Position numbers and translations under genes: made by a program. A DNA stretch of 64,000 nucleotides from Selaginella moellendorffii (taxonomy: Eukaryota; Streptophyta; Lycopodiopsida; Selaginellales; Selaginellaceae), in assembly GCF_000143415.4 (NCBI RefSeq), contig NW_003314325.1, positions 546,357-610,356 of the forward strand. The letters are read 5' to 3'. Shown here piece by piece: positions 21,901 to 32,821 of this stretch (within the stretch, counting starts at the first letter, position 1; the number at the start of each line of letters is the position of its first letter). The notes beneath the pieces are model-generated. The model was given only the letters and a program-made list of their open reading frames with translations, did no database searches and was not told where the DNA came from.

Positions 21901-22978
21901 GTATCACACCTTGGCACATATGGTGTCTCCACACCATCGGCTCCACGAGCCTACCTCTATGACATTTCCCCTTCGTGTCTAAGTCTTTGCCAAGACCAAC
22001 ACCGCTGTTTCTCATGCCAACCATCCGTTAGCACTGCCCTATAGAGGTCACACACAACTTTATGTCAAAGTTGTTTTCTTCTGGGAACACCTTTCCCATA
22101 ACTTTAGCATGGCATATTTTGCCATCGATGAGATACCCTCTGTTCTCATCCTTGGATCATATGATCCCCCCCCATCCTTTATGGGGTACAACACACCTCA
22201 GTCCAAATGCTTCCATCAGTCCTTTTAGGACCATCCGTTGACTCTACTTGAGTCATCCAGCAGTTTTGGACTTGGTTAATCCACAGACCCGTAAGGTCCT
22301 ACTTGTGAGGCACTAGCTCACTGGAATACACTTCTTGCATTCCTGTCCTATTCAAAAGGACTATTTTCACAAGTGTTACTCCGACACTTGATTTTGTTCT
22401 CTGGGGCAACCTTTGCCCCTTAGGACTACTTGTCCATATGATGAGAACACCAACTCATCCACTTAATACACCCCCAACTCCTGGGGTTGTTCCAGCATTT
22501 ATTAGAGGTAGCCCCGGCTACCATTTCAAGGACTTAAGTCCTCTTCCGTATTTGACCTTCCACGGTCATTACCTTTGGTCTCACATTCATGAGCACTAAC
22601 CTCAACTATATGAGGATAATCTTGTGACTCCTTTATTGTTTTGGAGTCTCTATCTTTCCCGTGATCCCAACTTTAGTTGTTTACCACAACAACCTTAGCC
22701 AATTTGCTGAGACAAATGCTCATCCGGATCACATCCTCAACTCAATGAGGAAAACCTTGCACTGTTCCCAAGATCCCAAAGTCATTCCATTATTGGCCCT
22801 TTTCTATCCACCACCTCGTCTACAAGTTCACACATGAACTGTAATGGAGAGCCATGTCTTCCCGACTTGCTACTCCTCAAGGATAGGCCCACTCCTCGGA
22901 CCTTCCGATGCCAACACTAGTGGTGATATACTTGAGCACCAATAACAGTCGGACTAAGGAACAGCTCCGATACCAAAT
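18929..22978 (-). other. Internal region of the nested element, non-coding
   Basis: About 4 kb with no frame over ~100 codons and no recognisable gag, protease, RT or integrase motif on either strand. Two parts (around 20090-20200 and 20270-20500) resemble the 3' untranslated region of the chromodomain element at 57290-57520, including a pair of GGGACTCGAACCC motifs. The minus-strand 5' end holds the initiator-Met-type primer-binding site next to 22979. Confidence 0.75.
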
Positions 22979-24819
22979 TGTAAGTGACTGAATTTTCCAT
23001 TCTACTTTAGTCACTTAACCACACCTCTGACCACTTGGAGGAGTCTCATTCACAACCTCCATAAGTCCAATCCAGGACTTGGGACTTGCTAGCCCCAAGA
23101 ATGGCATCCATGCCACTCAACATTTGCCCTTGGTCCAAGTGCTCCACGTGTCCGATCCCATGACCGACACTCAAAGGTACCACCGACATAGCAGCCCATT
23201 ACGCTAAGGCCATGCCCAATCACCTTTGCCACACTGGTAGTCCAATACCACTTGCATCATAGTCTTGGCTCTCCAAGTCTGGGCCATCTGTCCATGAGTG
23301 GTCATCCTAGATCCACTCCTTAGCATCCTTAGGATGCCCATAGACCGGGGGAATCGCCTTCCCCAAAGTCCCTTTGTCAGTTCCTACCAAGTCCCTTTCT
23401 GCCCCTGGCCGTGTTTGCCAACACTGCCACTGGATCGAGGCCCACAGGCCTGACCACTAAGTCCCACGGTCCTCTGGGACTTCCTCACCACACAACTGTG
23501 TCCTTGGTCACTACCCCAGAGGACTGCTCCTCTTCCCTTCCACAGTCTAGGCCTTTGGGACAACATTTCGGAACACCGTGGCCTTACGCGAGCCACCTGG
23601 GTACTCTCCCCGCCTTTCGCCTTTAGGTGCTCTAGCCATGGGCTTAGAGCGAGGTTCCGTTGAGCCACGCCTGGTATCCAAGTAGGTAGTGCCACCCACA
23701 ATTGGACTGGGAGCATCGGCCAGTCGATCTCCCGGGGGAACTAGAGCCGGCTCTTGAACACTTCACCAAGCTACCCTGCTTGTCGGTTCGTATTCACTCT
23801 AGTCTTGGACTTCCCAGTGGTCAGTTCCTCACCCAACACTGGGTCTAGCATTCCTGGGCCAAACTGGCCTTTCCTGGCCAAACTGGCTCCACTGCAGTCC
23901 TCCCCCTTACTATACTTTTGGAGCTCACCAAACCCCCCAGGGTCTGGGAGACGAACGCTTTGGGCTTTCACCCTCTCAGGCTCCGGACTCGGACTCGGAC
24001 TCGGACTCGGACTCGGACTCGGACTCGGACTCGGATTCGGACTCGGACTCGGGCTCGGGCTCGGTCTCGGCCTCAGCCTCGGTCTCGGTCTCGGTCCCGA
24101 TCTCGGTCTCGGTCTTGGTCTTGGTCTCGGTCCCGGTCTCGGTCTCGACTTCGGACTCCATCTCGGACTCCATCTCGGACTCCATCTCGGACTCCATCTC
24201 GGACTCCATCTCGGACTCCATCTCGGGTCCATCTCGGGTCCATCTCAGACTCCATCTCGGACTCCATCTCGGGTCCATCTCGGACTCCATCTCGGACTCC
24301 ATTTCGGGTCCATCTCGGGTCCACCTCGGACTCCATCTCGGACTCCATCTCGGACTCCATCTCTGGTCCATCTCGGACTCCACCTCGGACTCCAACTCGG
24401 GTCCATCTCGGGTCCACCTCGGACTCCACTTCGAACTCCATCTCGGGTCCATCTCGGGTCCACCTCGGACTCCACTTCGGACTCCATCTCGGACTCCATC
24501 TCGGGTCCATCTCGGACTCCACTTCGGACTCCAACTCGGGTCCATCTCGGACTCCACTTCGGACTCCAACTCGAGTCCATCTCGGACACTCCCATGTGTC
24601 ATGTGTTGGTCCTTTTGGGTCCCTTTTTGGAGCCTCGCTTTTTACTCGCTTCGTGCTTGTTCCTCGAGCCCTTCTTTGGGAGTTCCACTCCCGCTCTTGA
24701 CTTTTCAAGTCGGAGCTTTTGGTCCAAACGTGTTACGCTCGTTTGGCTCTCGCTTCAGCCACTACCACGTGGCACCCTTTCCGGCTCCACTTTGGGGCCT
24801 AGGGATTTTGTGTCTCACA
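22979..24819 (-). repeat. 5' LTR of the nested element (minus orientation)
   Basis: Counterpart of 17130-18928. The array at 23980-24590 has a few more and some altered repeat units. Differences elsewhere are few, so the insertion is recent relative to the decayed element 2 around it. Confidence 0.9.
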
Positions 24820-27352
24820 GCGGAGTCCTTGGGCATGTGAACCTCATCTTGTGACGAAGCTTGATGAGAGTATTCGTTTCTGCATCGACTATCGTCCGTT
24901 AAACGAAGTGACGATCCCAAATGTGTACCCTCTTCCTCACACTGCTGATCTCTTGGATCGTCTGGGGTGAAGTTGTTGGTTCACAAAGCTAGATCTTGCT
25001 TTTGGGTACTGACAAGTATCGATGGCCAAAGAAGATATTCCTAAGATTACTTTTCGTACACCATTTGGTTTGTACGAGTTCTTGGTGATGCCGTTTGGTT
25101 TAAACAATGCTTCAGCAACTTTCTAGCGGATGATGGACGAGGTTCTTTGCGATATGCTGGAGGTGACTGCTGACTTCATTGATGATGTCTTGATTCAATC
25201 GGAGGGGACGTGGGAGGAGCACGTTTGTGATGTTTGTAAAGTGTTGGATAGGCTACGCGACGTTGGTTTAAAGCTAAAGCAGTCGAAGTGCGTGTTTGGG
25301 TCCAAGGATACAACTTGTCTTGGGTACCGTATTTCTCGTGAGGGTTTGCAAGTTGATCCTGACAAACTTGTGGCTATTCTAAAGTTCCCTACTCCGAAGT
25401 GTGTGAATGATGTGCAGCGCTTCTTGGGCAAGGTGCAGTATCTCGGTCGTTTTGTGGATCATCTTTCTGACCGCACTGCACCATTGCGAGCGTTGCTGAA
25501 GTCATCAACATCATCTTTCATCTGGTTTCTGGATTGTGAGCGGGCGTTCGGGGATCTCAAAGAGCTGTTGACGACTCCTCTGGTTTTGGCATATCTTGAC
25601 TACACTCAACCTTTTATTTTTCGCATGGATGCTTCTGACATTGGTCTTGGAGGTGTGTTGATGCAAGAGAGCTCGAGTGTGCTTGGTCAATGCCATCCCA
25701 TTGCGTATATAAGTCGTACGTTACAACCAGCGGAAATGAACTACTTTACGACAGAGAAGGAGTGTTTAGCAGCAGTTTGGGGTTTCGAGAAACTTCATGC
25801 ATATCTACATGGTTCTCGGACGTTACTTGAAGGTGATCATGCTGCTGTTACTTCATTATTGAAGCGGAAGAACTTGGTGGGTCGTACTACTCGTTGGGCT
25901 TTGAAGCTTCAGATATATAATTTTGATGTTGTTCATTGCCCAGGGAGTTCTATGGTTGATGCTGATGCCCTTTCTCGAGCTCCTCTTCCTTCTCCATTCT
26001 CTTCTCATGTTTCTAACGAGCCTGTTGTTCTAGCCTCTGTGGATTTTCTAGACAAGGATTCTGTGCCGTCGGCGGTTGTTGTACTTGACGTTCAATGTTC
26101 ACAAGGCGCAGAGCAAGATCTACCTTCTCTTGATGAGGTTCGCGAGACTCAACAAATTGGGCCGTGGATTCGAAGGCTTTGAGATGGGTTTGAGAATCCT
26201 GCATCACTTGCTGATGACTTGCCTTTCTGGCATTTCCATTCTCAATATCGCCTTGAAGATGGCCTTTTTTATTTTGTAGGGACGGATCCTGATGATCATT
26301 TACGATTGGTGGTGCCTTCTATCTTTATTCCACGGTTTCTCCATGCCTACCATGATTCTCCTATTCTAGGTGGGCATATGGGACATCGTCATGTAACCAA
26401 GAAGCTGCGCAGGTCTTTCTATTGGCCGGAGATGCGACGTGATATTATCCGGTATGTGCGTAGCTGTGTTTGGTGCCAAGCTTGTAATACTCCCCCTCGG
26501 GCTGTGGAAAGACAGTTGGAGTCAATTTCAATTTCCCGTCCATTTAAGTTGGTGGCATTTGATCTTATGGGACCTTTTCCACGGTCAACTACTGGCAATG
26601 AGTATGTTATTGTTGCTTCTGACTACTTGACTCATTAGGTGGAAGTTGGTGCTCTCGCTAGCACCTTTGCAACTGCTGTTGGATACTTCCTCCTCAACTG
26701 TGTGGTGTTCCAACATTCTTGTCTAGAGTGGATTCTTTCGGATAATGGTCCCGCATTTATGGCTGAGGCATTTCATGTTTTGATGTCTCGGTTGGGGATA
26801 CGCCACACGTTCACGAGTGCTTATCATCCACAATTAGACGGTCTGGTGGAACGGCTCGTTCGGACATTCAAGGGGATAATTGCGAAGTATGTGAACTTTT
26901 AGCATTCAGATTGGGATAGTTATTTGCCATCTCTTCGGTATACATATGTCACAAGGGTGCAGAGTTCTGTTGGTGCTTCACCATATAAACTCCTATATGG
27001 TCATGATCCAATATTACCAATGGAGCTGGGTTTACCTTTGTGATTGCCACGAGTTGCTGATGCTAGGTCATGGAATCAGTATTTGATGAGCATCCTTCCC
27101 TTTGTCCGAGTAGAGTCTGCCGAACACTTAGGCCATGTACAAGTGGGACAACAACGATGGTACAACTCCCATCATCGTCCACCTGTGGAGTACAAAGTGG
27201 ATGATTTGGTGTTAGTCCGTTTTCCCCATCTTACGGTACGTGGTTTATCTAAGGGGCTCCTTGCGGAGTGGAAAAAACCGTATCGGGTGTTGTGGCAAGT
27301 TGGACCACAAGTTTATGAGGTTCGGCATGACGTCCAGTAGGCCGATCCTCCA
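24820..27352 (+). pseudogene. Pol pseudogene of element 2, 3' part
   Basis: Continues RT from the duplicated GCGGA. Stops appear in the first 300 bp. RT, RNase H and linker are then open from 25130 to 26182, and integrase from 26219 to 26638. At 26636-26638 there is a TAG at exactly the same codon as in element 1 (SDYLTH then stop then VEVGAL). More stops follow near 26900 and 27042. The family and domain order are as in element 1. Confidence 0.9.
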
Positions 27353-27512
27353 GAGATTGTGCATGTGCAGTGGTTGAAATGTTTTATATAAAGGGACCAG
27401 GAGCAGTTAATACCACTTACAAATCCGCCGATGCCTCCTCTTGACGTTCCTTCAGATCCCGGCCCATTTACAAGCCTTGATGATCTTCCATTATTCCGAG
27501 AGAAGGGGATGA

Positions 27513-27688
27513 TGTGAGGGCCAAGTGTACAGTTACAATGCCGTATACTAATATTAGCGTAGTGGGATTTTGGTAGCCATCGGATTGGTTTCAATTTGGA
27601 CCACTCGCTCCTATATATAAGGTAGGATTTTTGGGCTAATTGATATGCATATTTTCTGTATTCTCTTTCCATATTCCAAGCACTTACA
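27513..27688 (+). repeat. 3' LTR of element 2
   Basis: TGTGAGGGCC...CTTACA, about 176 bp, preceded by the purine tract GAGAGAAGGGGATGA and followed by the AGAC duplication. Confidence 0.9.
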
Positions 27689-28365
27689 AGACTAGATAAT
27701 TTCATTAAAGGATTATTTATCCTAAATTCTATAAATTTTTTTAAAAAATTAATCCTATTTGTCCTTTTCATTCTTATAATTTGATGATAAATCCTTGTGC
27801 TTAACAAAAATCTTCTCTGAATTATTGCAACTACTTTGTTGAAAAATGTCATTCCTGATAATCTATATTTTTAGATTTGAGTTTGATTATTTATTATTCC
27901 AAAAATAGTCACATTTATAGCTAACATTAAAAATCAATTTTAAAAACTGATTAAATAATATTCTATAATCTAGAAAAGTCAATTTTTAAATATAAAATAA
28001 TTTAAAATGGTTAATAAAGCTAATGTTAAATATTTAGAACTATTGTTAAACTTGCACAAGACAATCCACAAAACCTGGTTGTCAATGCGCGGAATTTGGG
28101 GCTGCTGGAGCGGCAAATCCTCATGGACAATCTCATCTAGGTCAAAATATAGCTTTTCATGTGCAAAATATCATATACCACGTGGCATTTATAGTTTGGT
28201 TCTCATAACCTTTATAAAGAGCCTGTAATGAGACCGAGTTTAGGCGGTTTTGGATCGTTTATGAAAATTACCGTGTATAACAAAGTGAATCATGCAAAGC
28301 GACTTGCAGTGTTGTGAACTAACACGTCAGGTACTACACGCCTACGTGGCAAAAACACGTGGCAG
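27689..28365. other. AT-rich 3' flank of the aminopeptidase gene
   Basis: No gene recognised. From about 27895 it is the source-like partner of the duplicated segment at 4080-4690. Just beyond the aminopeptidase stop are two ACGTGGC motifs (28344-28364). Confidence 0.6.
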
Positions 28366-31300
28366 TTATGGAAGTGCAAGCTCCGAGATGAGCTCTTTGA
28401 AACCTTCCTCCTCGCGAATGAATTCCACCCAGCGAGCGTTGATCCGGACTCTCTCCACGCACTGGCTCACTGTTCGCTCGATCGCCAGCATCCCATGCTG
28501 GCGGAAAAACTCTTCAATCTCGTCGGCCTTTTCCTGGCTCGAAAACTGGGCAAAGAAAGAAGAACGAGAATTTTCACAACCAAGTTCGAGGTCACTGAGA
28601 TTACCGAAGTTGTAGTGGTGACGAAGCGACTGATAAGAAATCCGCTGTCACCCCATCGACTGCGGAGAAGGCTCCAGTTTTCCTGCTTACACGGTTATGG
28701 TCTAGCAAAGCATGTAGTGTTTGTACCTTTAGCCAAGACCAGGCAGTCTCGCGGCCTTCCCTGCGAACTCCACCGAGTACGAAAAACGCATCCTGGTTAC
28801 GAACCTGCGCGCAAAAATGCGAGTTTGCTTGCAAAGCGAACAATGAAAACTGGTATCCAGCTTACTTCGTCCGTAAGTATCAAGTTCAATGCTTCCCGAA
28901 CGACTTCAGTATCACTTGACGCCGCAAGGCATGCTGCAACGGGAGATGTTAGTAAAACCGGAGTCGTGCCAGAGAACAACAGTACATAGAATCCGTGTTC
29001 GTTCCTGGCCCAGGTCTGTTTCCCTGTAGATCTGGAGCAATGCATCATATCCAGATTTGTCGGCAGCGGTTACGCTTCGCATTACAGCCGAGTATGCAGC
29101 CTGCAACGCAACAGAGGATTAAAAAACGCCAGTAAAAGTCGGCAACACTTACCTTTCTTATGTCTGCAGGTAGCCTCGAAGTATTTCTATCCTTCAAAAA
29201 CTCGTAAAAACGCTCTTTGGCTTCGATGACGGTTGGTTCATGGCCAAAAAGCACAAGAGCCAACATAAGATCCCCTCGGAGCATAGAGACGAGGTCACTT
29301 TCTCCGGGAACAGCGTCCCATCCAACGTTTCTGAGCAAAACAAGCACAGGTATAAAATATTATTTTTGAAAGCGGCTCGTTACTTGGCTGGAGCGAGAAG
29401 CAGTCTTGAGAGGAAGCCTTTTGTATCTTCAGCAACAGCAGGAATAGCGTCGGCCAAAATCCATGATACACCTCTCGACACCTGTGACGATTATTTTCAG
29501 TTCCGGACAACAAACAACGATCCCTTACTGTAATAAGGTGGCCCAGGACAGCTGGATCAGCCTCAGCGCTGTAAGCTTCCATCAAAGACAGTAAAACTCG
29601 CATTGGTTCTCGACAAGCTTTACACAAAGCGTAAATATCATCCAGAACACCTGAAAGAAAGAATTTCAGCACACAATCCGAAGCAATAAGTAAAATTTAC
29701 CAAATCTATCGTCAGGCTGGAGATATCCTCCAGATATTGCAGACCGAAGACTCGCAGCTAGATGATCGTCATACTGGACTCTGTAGAAGCCTGTTTGGCC
29801 GACGTTGAGTTTTATCCACTTCCCTTTGGATTTTGTGTCCACTTCATGAGATATCGGGATTCGAGCGGATGTGCCTCGGACCAACGAAGTTTTGTACGAA
29901 TCATATGAGTTGCAACACAAGGTGAGGGGTATGACCCACTCACCAAAGCCTGGTTGTCCGGTTGATAGAAACTGGGACTGCGCACGAAAAAGATTAATAT
30001 TGGAAAGGGAGAGCTGACTTTACCTGATGAAGCTCAAGAGCATCGCCAACTAGCTTGACAGCCAAAACAGGGTAACCCTTCTGTTTTGTCCAGGAATTCA
30101 TCAGCTCTTTAACCGGTTGTCCTGACTCTGATGAAAGAGAATCCCACAAATCCTCTGTTGCAGCATTCCTATAAGCAAACTTTTTGATATACGATGCAAG
30201 CCCTTTCTGAAAGAAAAATTCAGTATTTTAAGCAATCCGGTAAACCACTCTACCTGAAAAGTCTTAGCACAAAGGTAAGTTTGCAGCATACGAATGATAG
30301 ATGCACCCTTTTTGTAGCTGATAGCGTCAAAAATCTCGTCGATCTCACGAACGTGACCAACTTCAACCTCAATTGGATGGGATTCAACAAGGCCGTCCAG
30401 TCTATAAGCGTCAACAGTCAGCTCGTTGAATTGAGTCCAGACTTTCCATTCCGGAAATAAGTAGTCTGCTGCCAAGTAACTAACCTGCAAAACATTTTCC
30501 ATTCTAGAAGTTAAACTTATTCTCTAAGCAACCAGCTTACCCAGGTTGCAAAACCTTCATTTAGCCAAAGATGCGTCCACCATTCCATTGTAACAAGATT
30601 TCCAAACCACTGATGAGCAAGCTCGTGAGTGACAACAACAGCAACCTGAAAATGCACAACACTCGGTAAAGACACCAAACAATGAACTAGAATGTAATAC
30701 TCGTTGCTTGTTCGCGGCAGCCGAATGCTTCTCATCAAAGAGAAGAGCAGTCTCACGGTAAGTAACAAGGCCATAGTTTTCCATTGCTCCAGCTGCGAAG
30801 TCAGGAATAGCCACCATATCCATTTTAGGAAGGGGATACGGAGTCTCGAAGTATCTGAAGTAAAATCAAGATTTAGGAACATATACAATTTGTTTTGAAC
30901 GTACTCCGTATAAAAAGGAAGTGTTTCCACAGCCACACCGAGCGCAAATTTCCCTAGTTCAGCTTTTCCTGGCAAAGTATAAACACGAACACTCGTGCCT
31001 GGAAGACCAAGTTAAATGCATGCTAACAACATACGAAAGGGCATACCATCTCTAGTAGTCCCTTCTAGATAGCTCAGCTCTCCAACGACAACAGCTACCA
31101 AGTACGTAGACATAATTGGAGTTACTTGAAACTCTACAACTTTAGAATCCCCCGACATTTTCTCGTTTTCCACGGGCATGTTTGACAACACCACGCGATC
31201 TGCCGGAGCTTCAATAACAATCTTGAAAGTAGCCTATGAAACAAAGACGAAAACTAAAAAACATAAGCACCAGAGCTGAAAAAAAATTCTACCTTGAAAG

Positions 31301-32066
31301 ACGGCTCGTCCCAGGACGGGAAACACCTACGAGCATCAGCAGGCTCGAACTGTGTCACAGCCATGTTTCTCTTCTCGTCACCAACACTGTACGAGCTGCG
31401 ATAGAAACCTTTCATCTGATCGTTCAAGGTTCCTTCGAAGCTCATGGACAACGTTCCCTGTCCAACGGGTAAGGCTTCCTTGAATTTCATCACCAGGATC
31501 TCATGGTCGGTTACTAGATCAAGCGTTGCCGGTTTCAACACCTGAAAGGCAACGAGAAACCCAGTCAAAACCACGAACAAAATCGAAAAGAAAGAACCAA
31601 GGAACCAAACGATAATCATACACATCGTCGAGGTTTCAAGGTCCAAGCGATCGAAAACAAGAAGCCAGGCCAGAAGTTTATTCTTGTAAGAAATACAAGG
31701 CACAAGACAAGCCACCAGAGCTGGACGGGGGTTTAACCACCATCACAATCCTCATAGTACCTGACTGGAACCAGTTGGCCGGAACGAGACCGATCCATCG
31801 CGAACCTTCAAATCGGCAGCATTGATGATGATCTCGTCCACACCCTCCACAACTTCCACATCCACCGAGAGATCCCCATCAAAGACGCACGCCTGGAGGT
31901 CGGGCTTGAGGCGGAGATTGTAGTGACGAGGAAGAACACTCGTTGGGAGCCTGGGAGACCCCTTGACAGCACCACCACTTTCGTCGTTATCCCTCATTCT
32001 AGCGAAGAAGATCGCGGTTGCGAGCACCAGAGCAGCAAACGCAGCGGCAGCGAATCTAAATGCCAT
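28366..32066 (-). CDS. M1-family zinc aminopeptidase, membrane-anchored
   Basis: Seventeen exons joined at GT-AG borders give a 900-residue frame without a stop (exons 31761-32066, 31293-31541, 31047-31233, 30905-30998, 30701-30854, 30541-30645, 30254-30484, 30024-30206, 29701-29977, 29529-29650, 29384-29481, 29153-29330, 28986-29100, 28866-28933, 28727-28804, 28605-28682, 28366-28545). It removes N-terminal amino acids from peptides. The substrate-binding GAMENYG is near residue 300. The zinc motif HELAH is near 337, with the third ligand in WLNEGF about 20 residues on. Residues 4-24 are hydrophobic ([17 protein letters not shown]) and precede RMRD, which suggests a type II membrane anchor; plant APM1-type relatives usually lack this. 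The C-terminal ERAP1-like helical domain is complete. It is divergent with the methyltransferase gene. Confidence 0.93.
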
Positions 32067-32821
32067 GCATACACACACTATTAGCAAGAAATCTCGAAAG
32101 TAATCGAAGGCACAGGAAGCAAAAGAACCTCAAAAGCCGCGGCGGCGTGACAAAATCGAGATTTCCCGATCAGTGAACCAGCCTCACCGCGAAATGCAAG
32201 AACTTGACGCACAGGCAGGTACAGATAATGAAGAACATCGAGTAGAAGAGACGAAGAGACATCGCTCGCGAGAAAGATTTCCGGAATTTCACCCAGAGAC
32301 CACAAGGAAACGGCAGAGACGACGAAGAGCAAGAATCCTAGCTTACACGGCAACGGGCAAGCTCCGCACGGATCAATCCAAGCGCACAAGCCAAGACCTA
32401 GGAGAAAACCCGCAAGAACCCTAAATCCTTCGTTAGCTGTTACCCGTTTATATATACGCCGGCCGGTGACACGTGGAGGGCATCCACTGCTACACGTGGC
32501 AGGGCCTCGTTTGTGGATAAACTCCATGGTTGTTCGAAATGCTGCCACTGGTACCTGGGAATAGAAAGCGCGCATTTAAAGTTATCGGTTTGAGATTCCC
32601 GCGCTAACTCAAAGCTTTAGATAGAGAGAGGCAATAGATAGGGTTGAGAAAATTCTTCCATAAATCCCGAAGAACCGGGAGCGATCGATCGATCTACTGC
32701 TGCAACTGGCAGGTAAGAAAATCTCGGCAAAGATCGGTACGTTTATTAAATTCTATACCCTTTGTTTGGTAGCTGCTTGCCTTGCCGGTTTGCTTGCTCC
32801 AATCGATTGAGTAGCGCGGCT
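32067..32821. promoter_or_regulatory. Shared promoter of the aminopeptidase and methyltransferase genes
   Basis: About 755 bp between divergent start codons. It contains two G-box/ABRE-type cores within 31 bp: CACGTGG at 32470-32476 and ACACGTGGC at 32492-32500. The second matches the abscisic-acid response element consensus exactly. Co-regulation of both genes by bZIP factors is an inference. No further gene is seen. Confidence 0.55.

Larger units (their letters stand above)
17130..24819 (-). mobile_element. Nested non-coding LTR element (large retrotransposon derivative)
   Basis: Two long terminal repeats (17130-18928 and 22979-24819) of about 1.8 kb enclose ~4.05 kb with no retroviral frame. 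The target duplication is GCGGA (17125-17129 and 24820-24824), within element 2 pol. The primer-binding site (TGGTATCGGAGC on the minus strand, near 22963-22976) and the purine tract next to 18929 (GGGTGGTGGAGT on minus) show that it is oriented on the minus strand. With no gag or pol it must use proteins of another element. The chromodomain element at 56-63.6 kb shares its ends and is a candidate helper. Confidence 0.88.
15007..27688 (+). mobile_element. Older relative of element 1 (element 2), split by a nested element
   Basis: Same family as element 1 (about 90% or more identical by eye). It lies only ~64 bp downstream in the same orientation, with LTRs at 15007-15170 (about 13 bp deleted near its start) and 27513-27688, flanked by the 4-bp repeat AGAC. 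The gag and pol frames have many stops and frameshifts. Its pol is cut at 17129 by a 7.7-kb nested element and resumes at 24820. It is dead, and older than both element 1 and the nested element. Confidence 0.93.
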
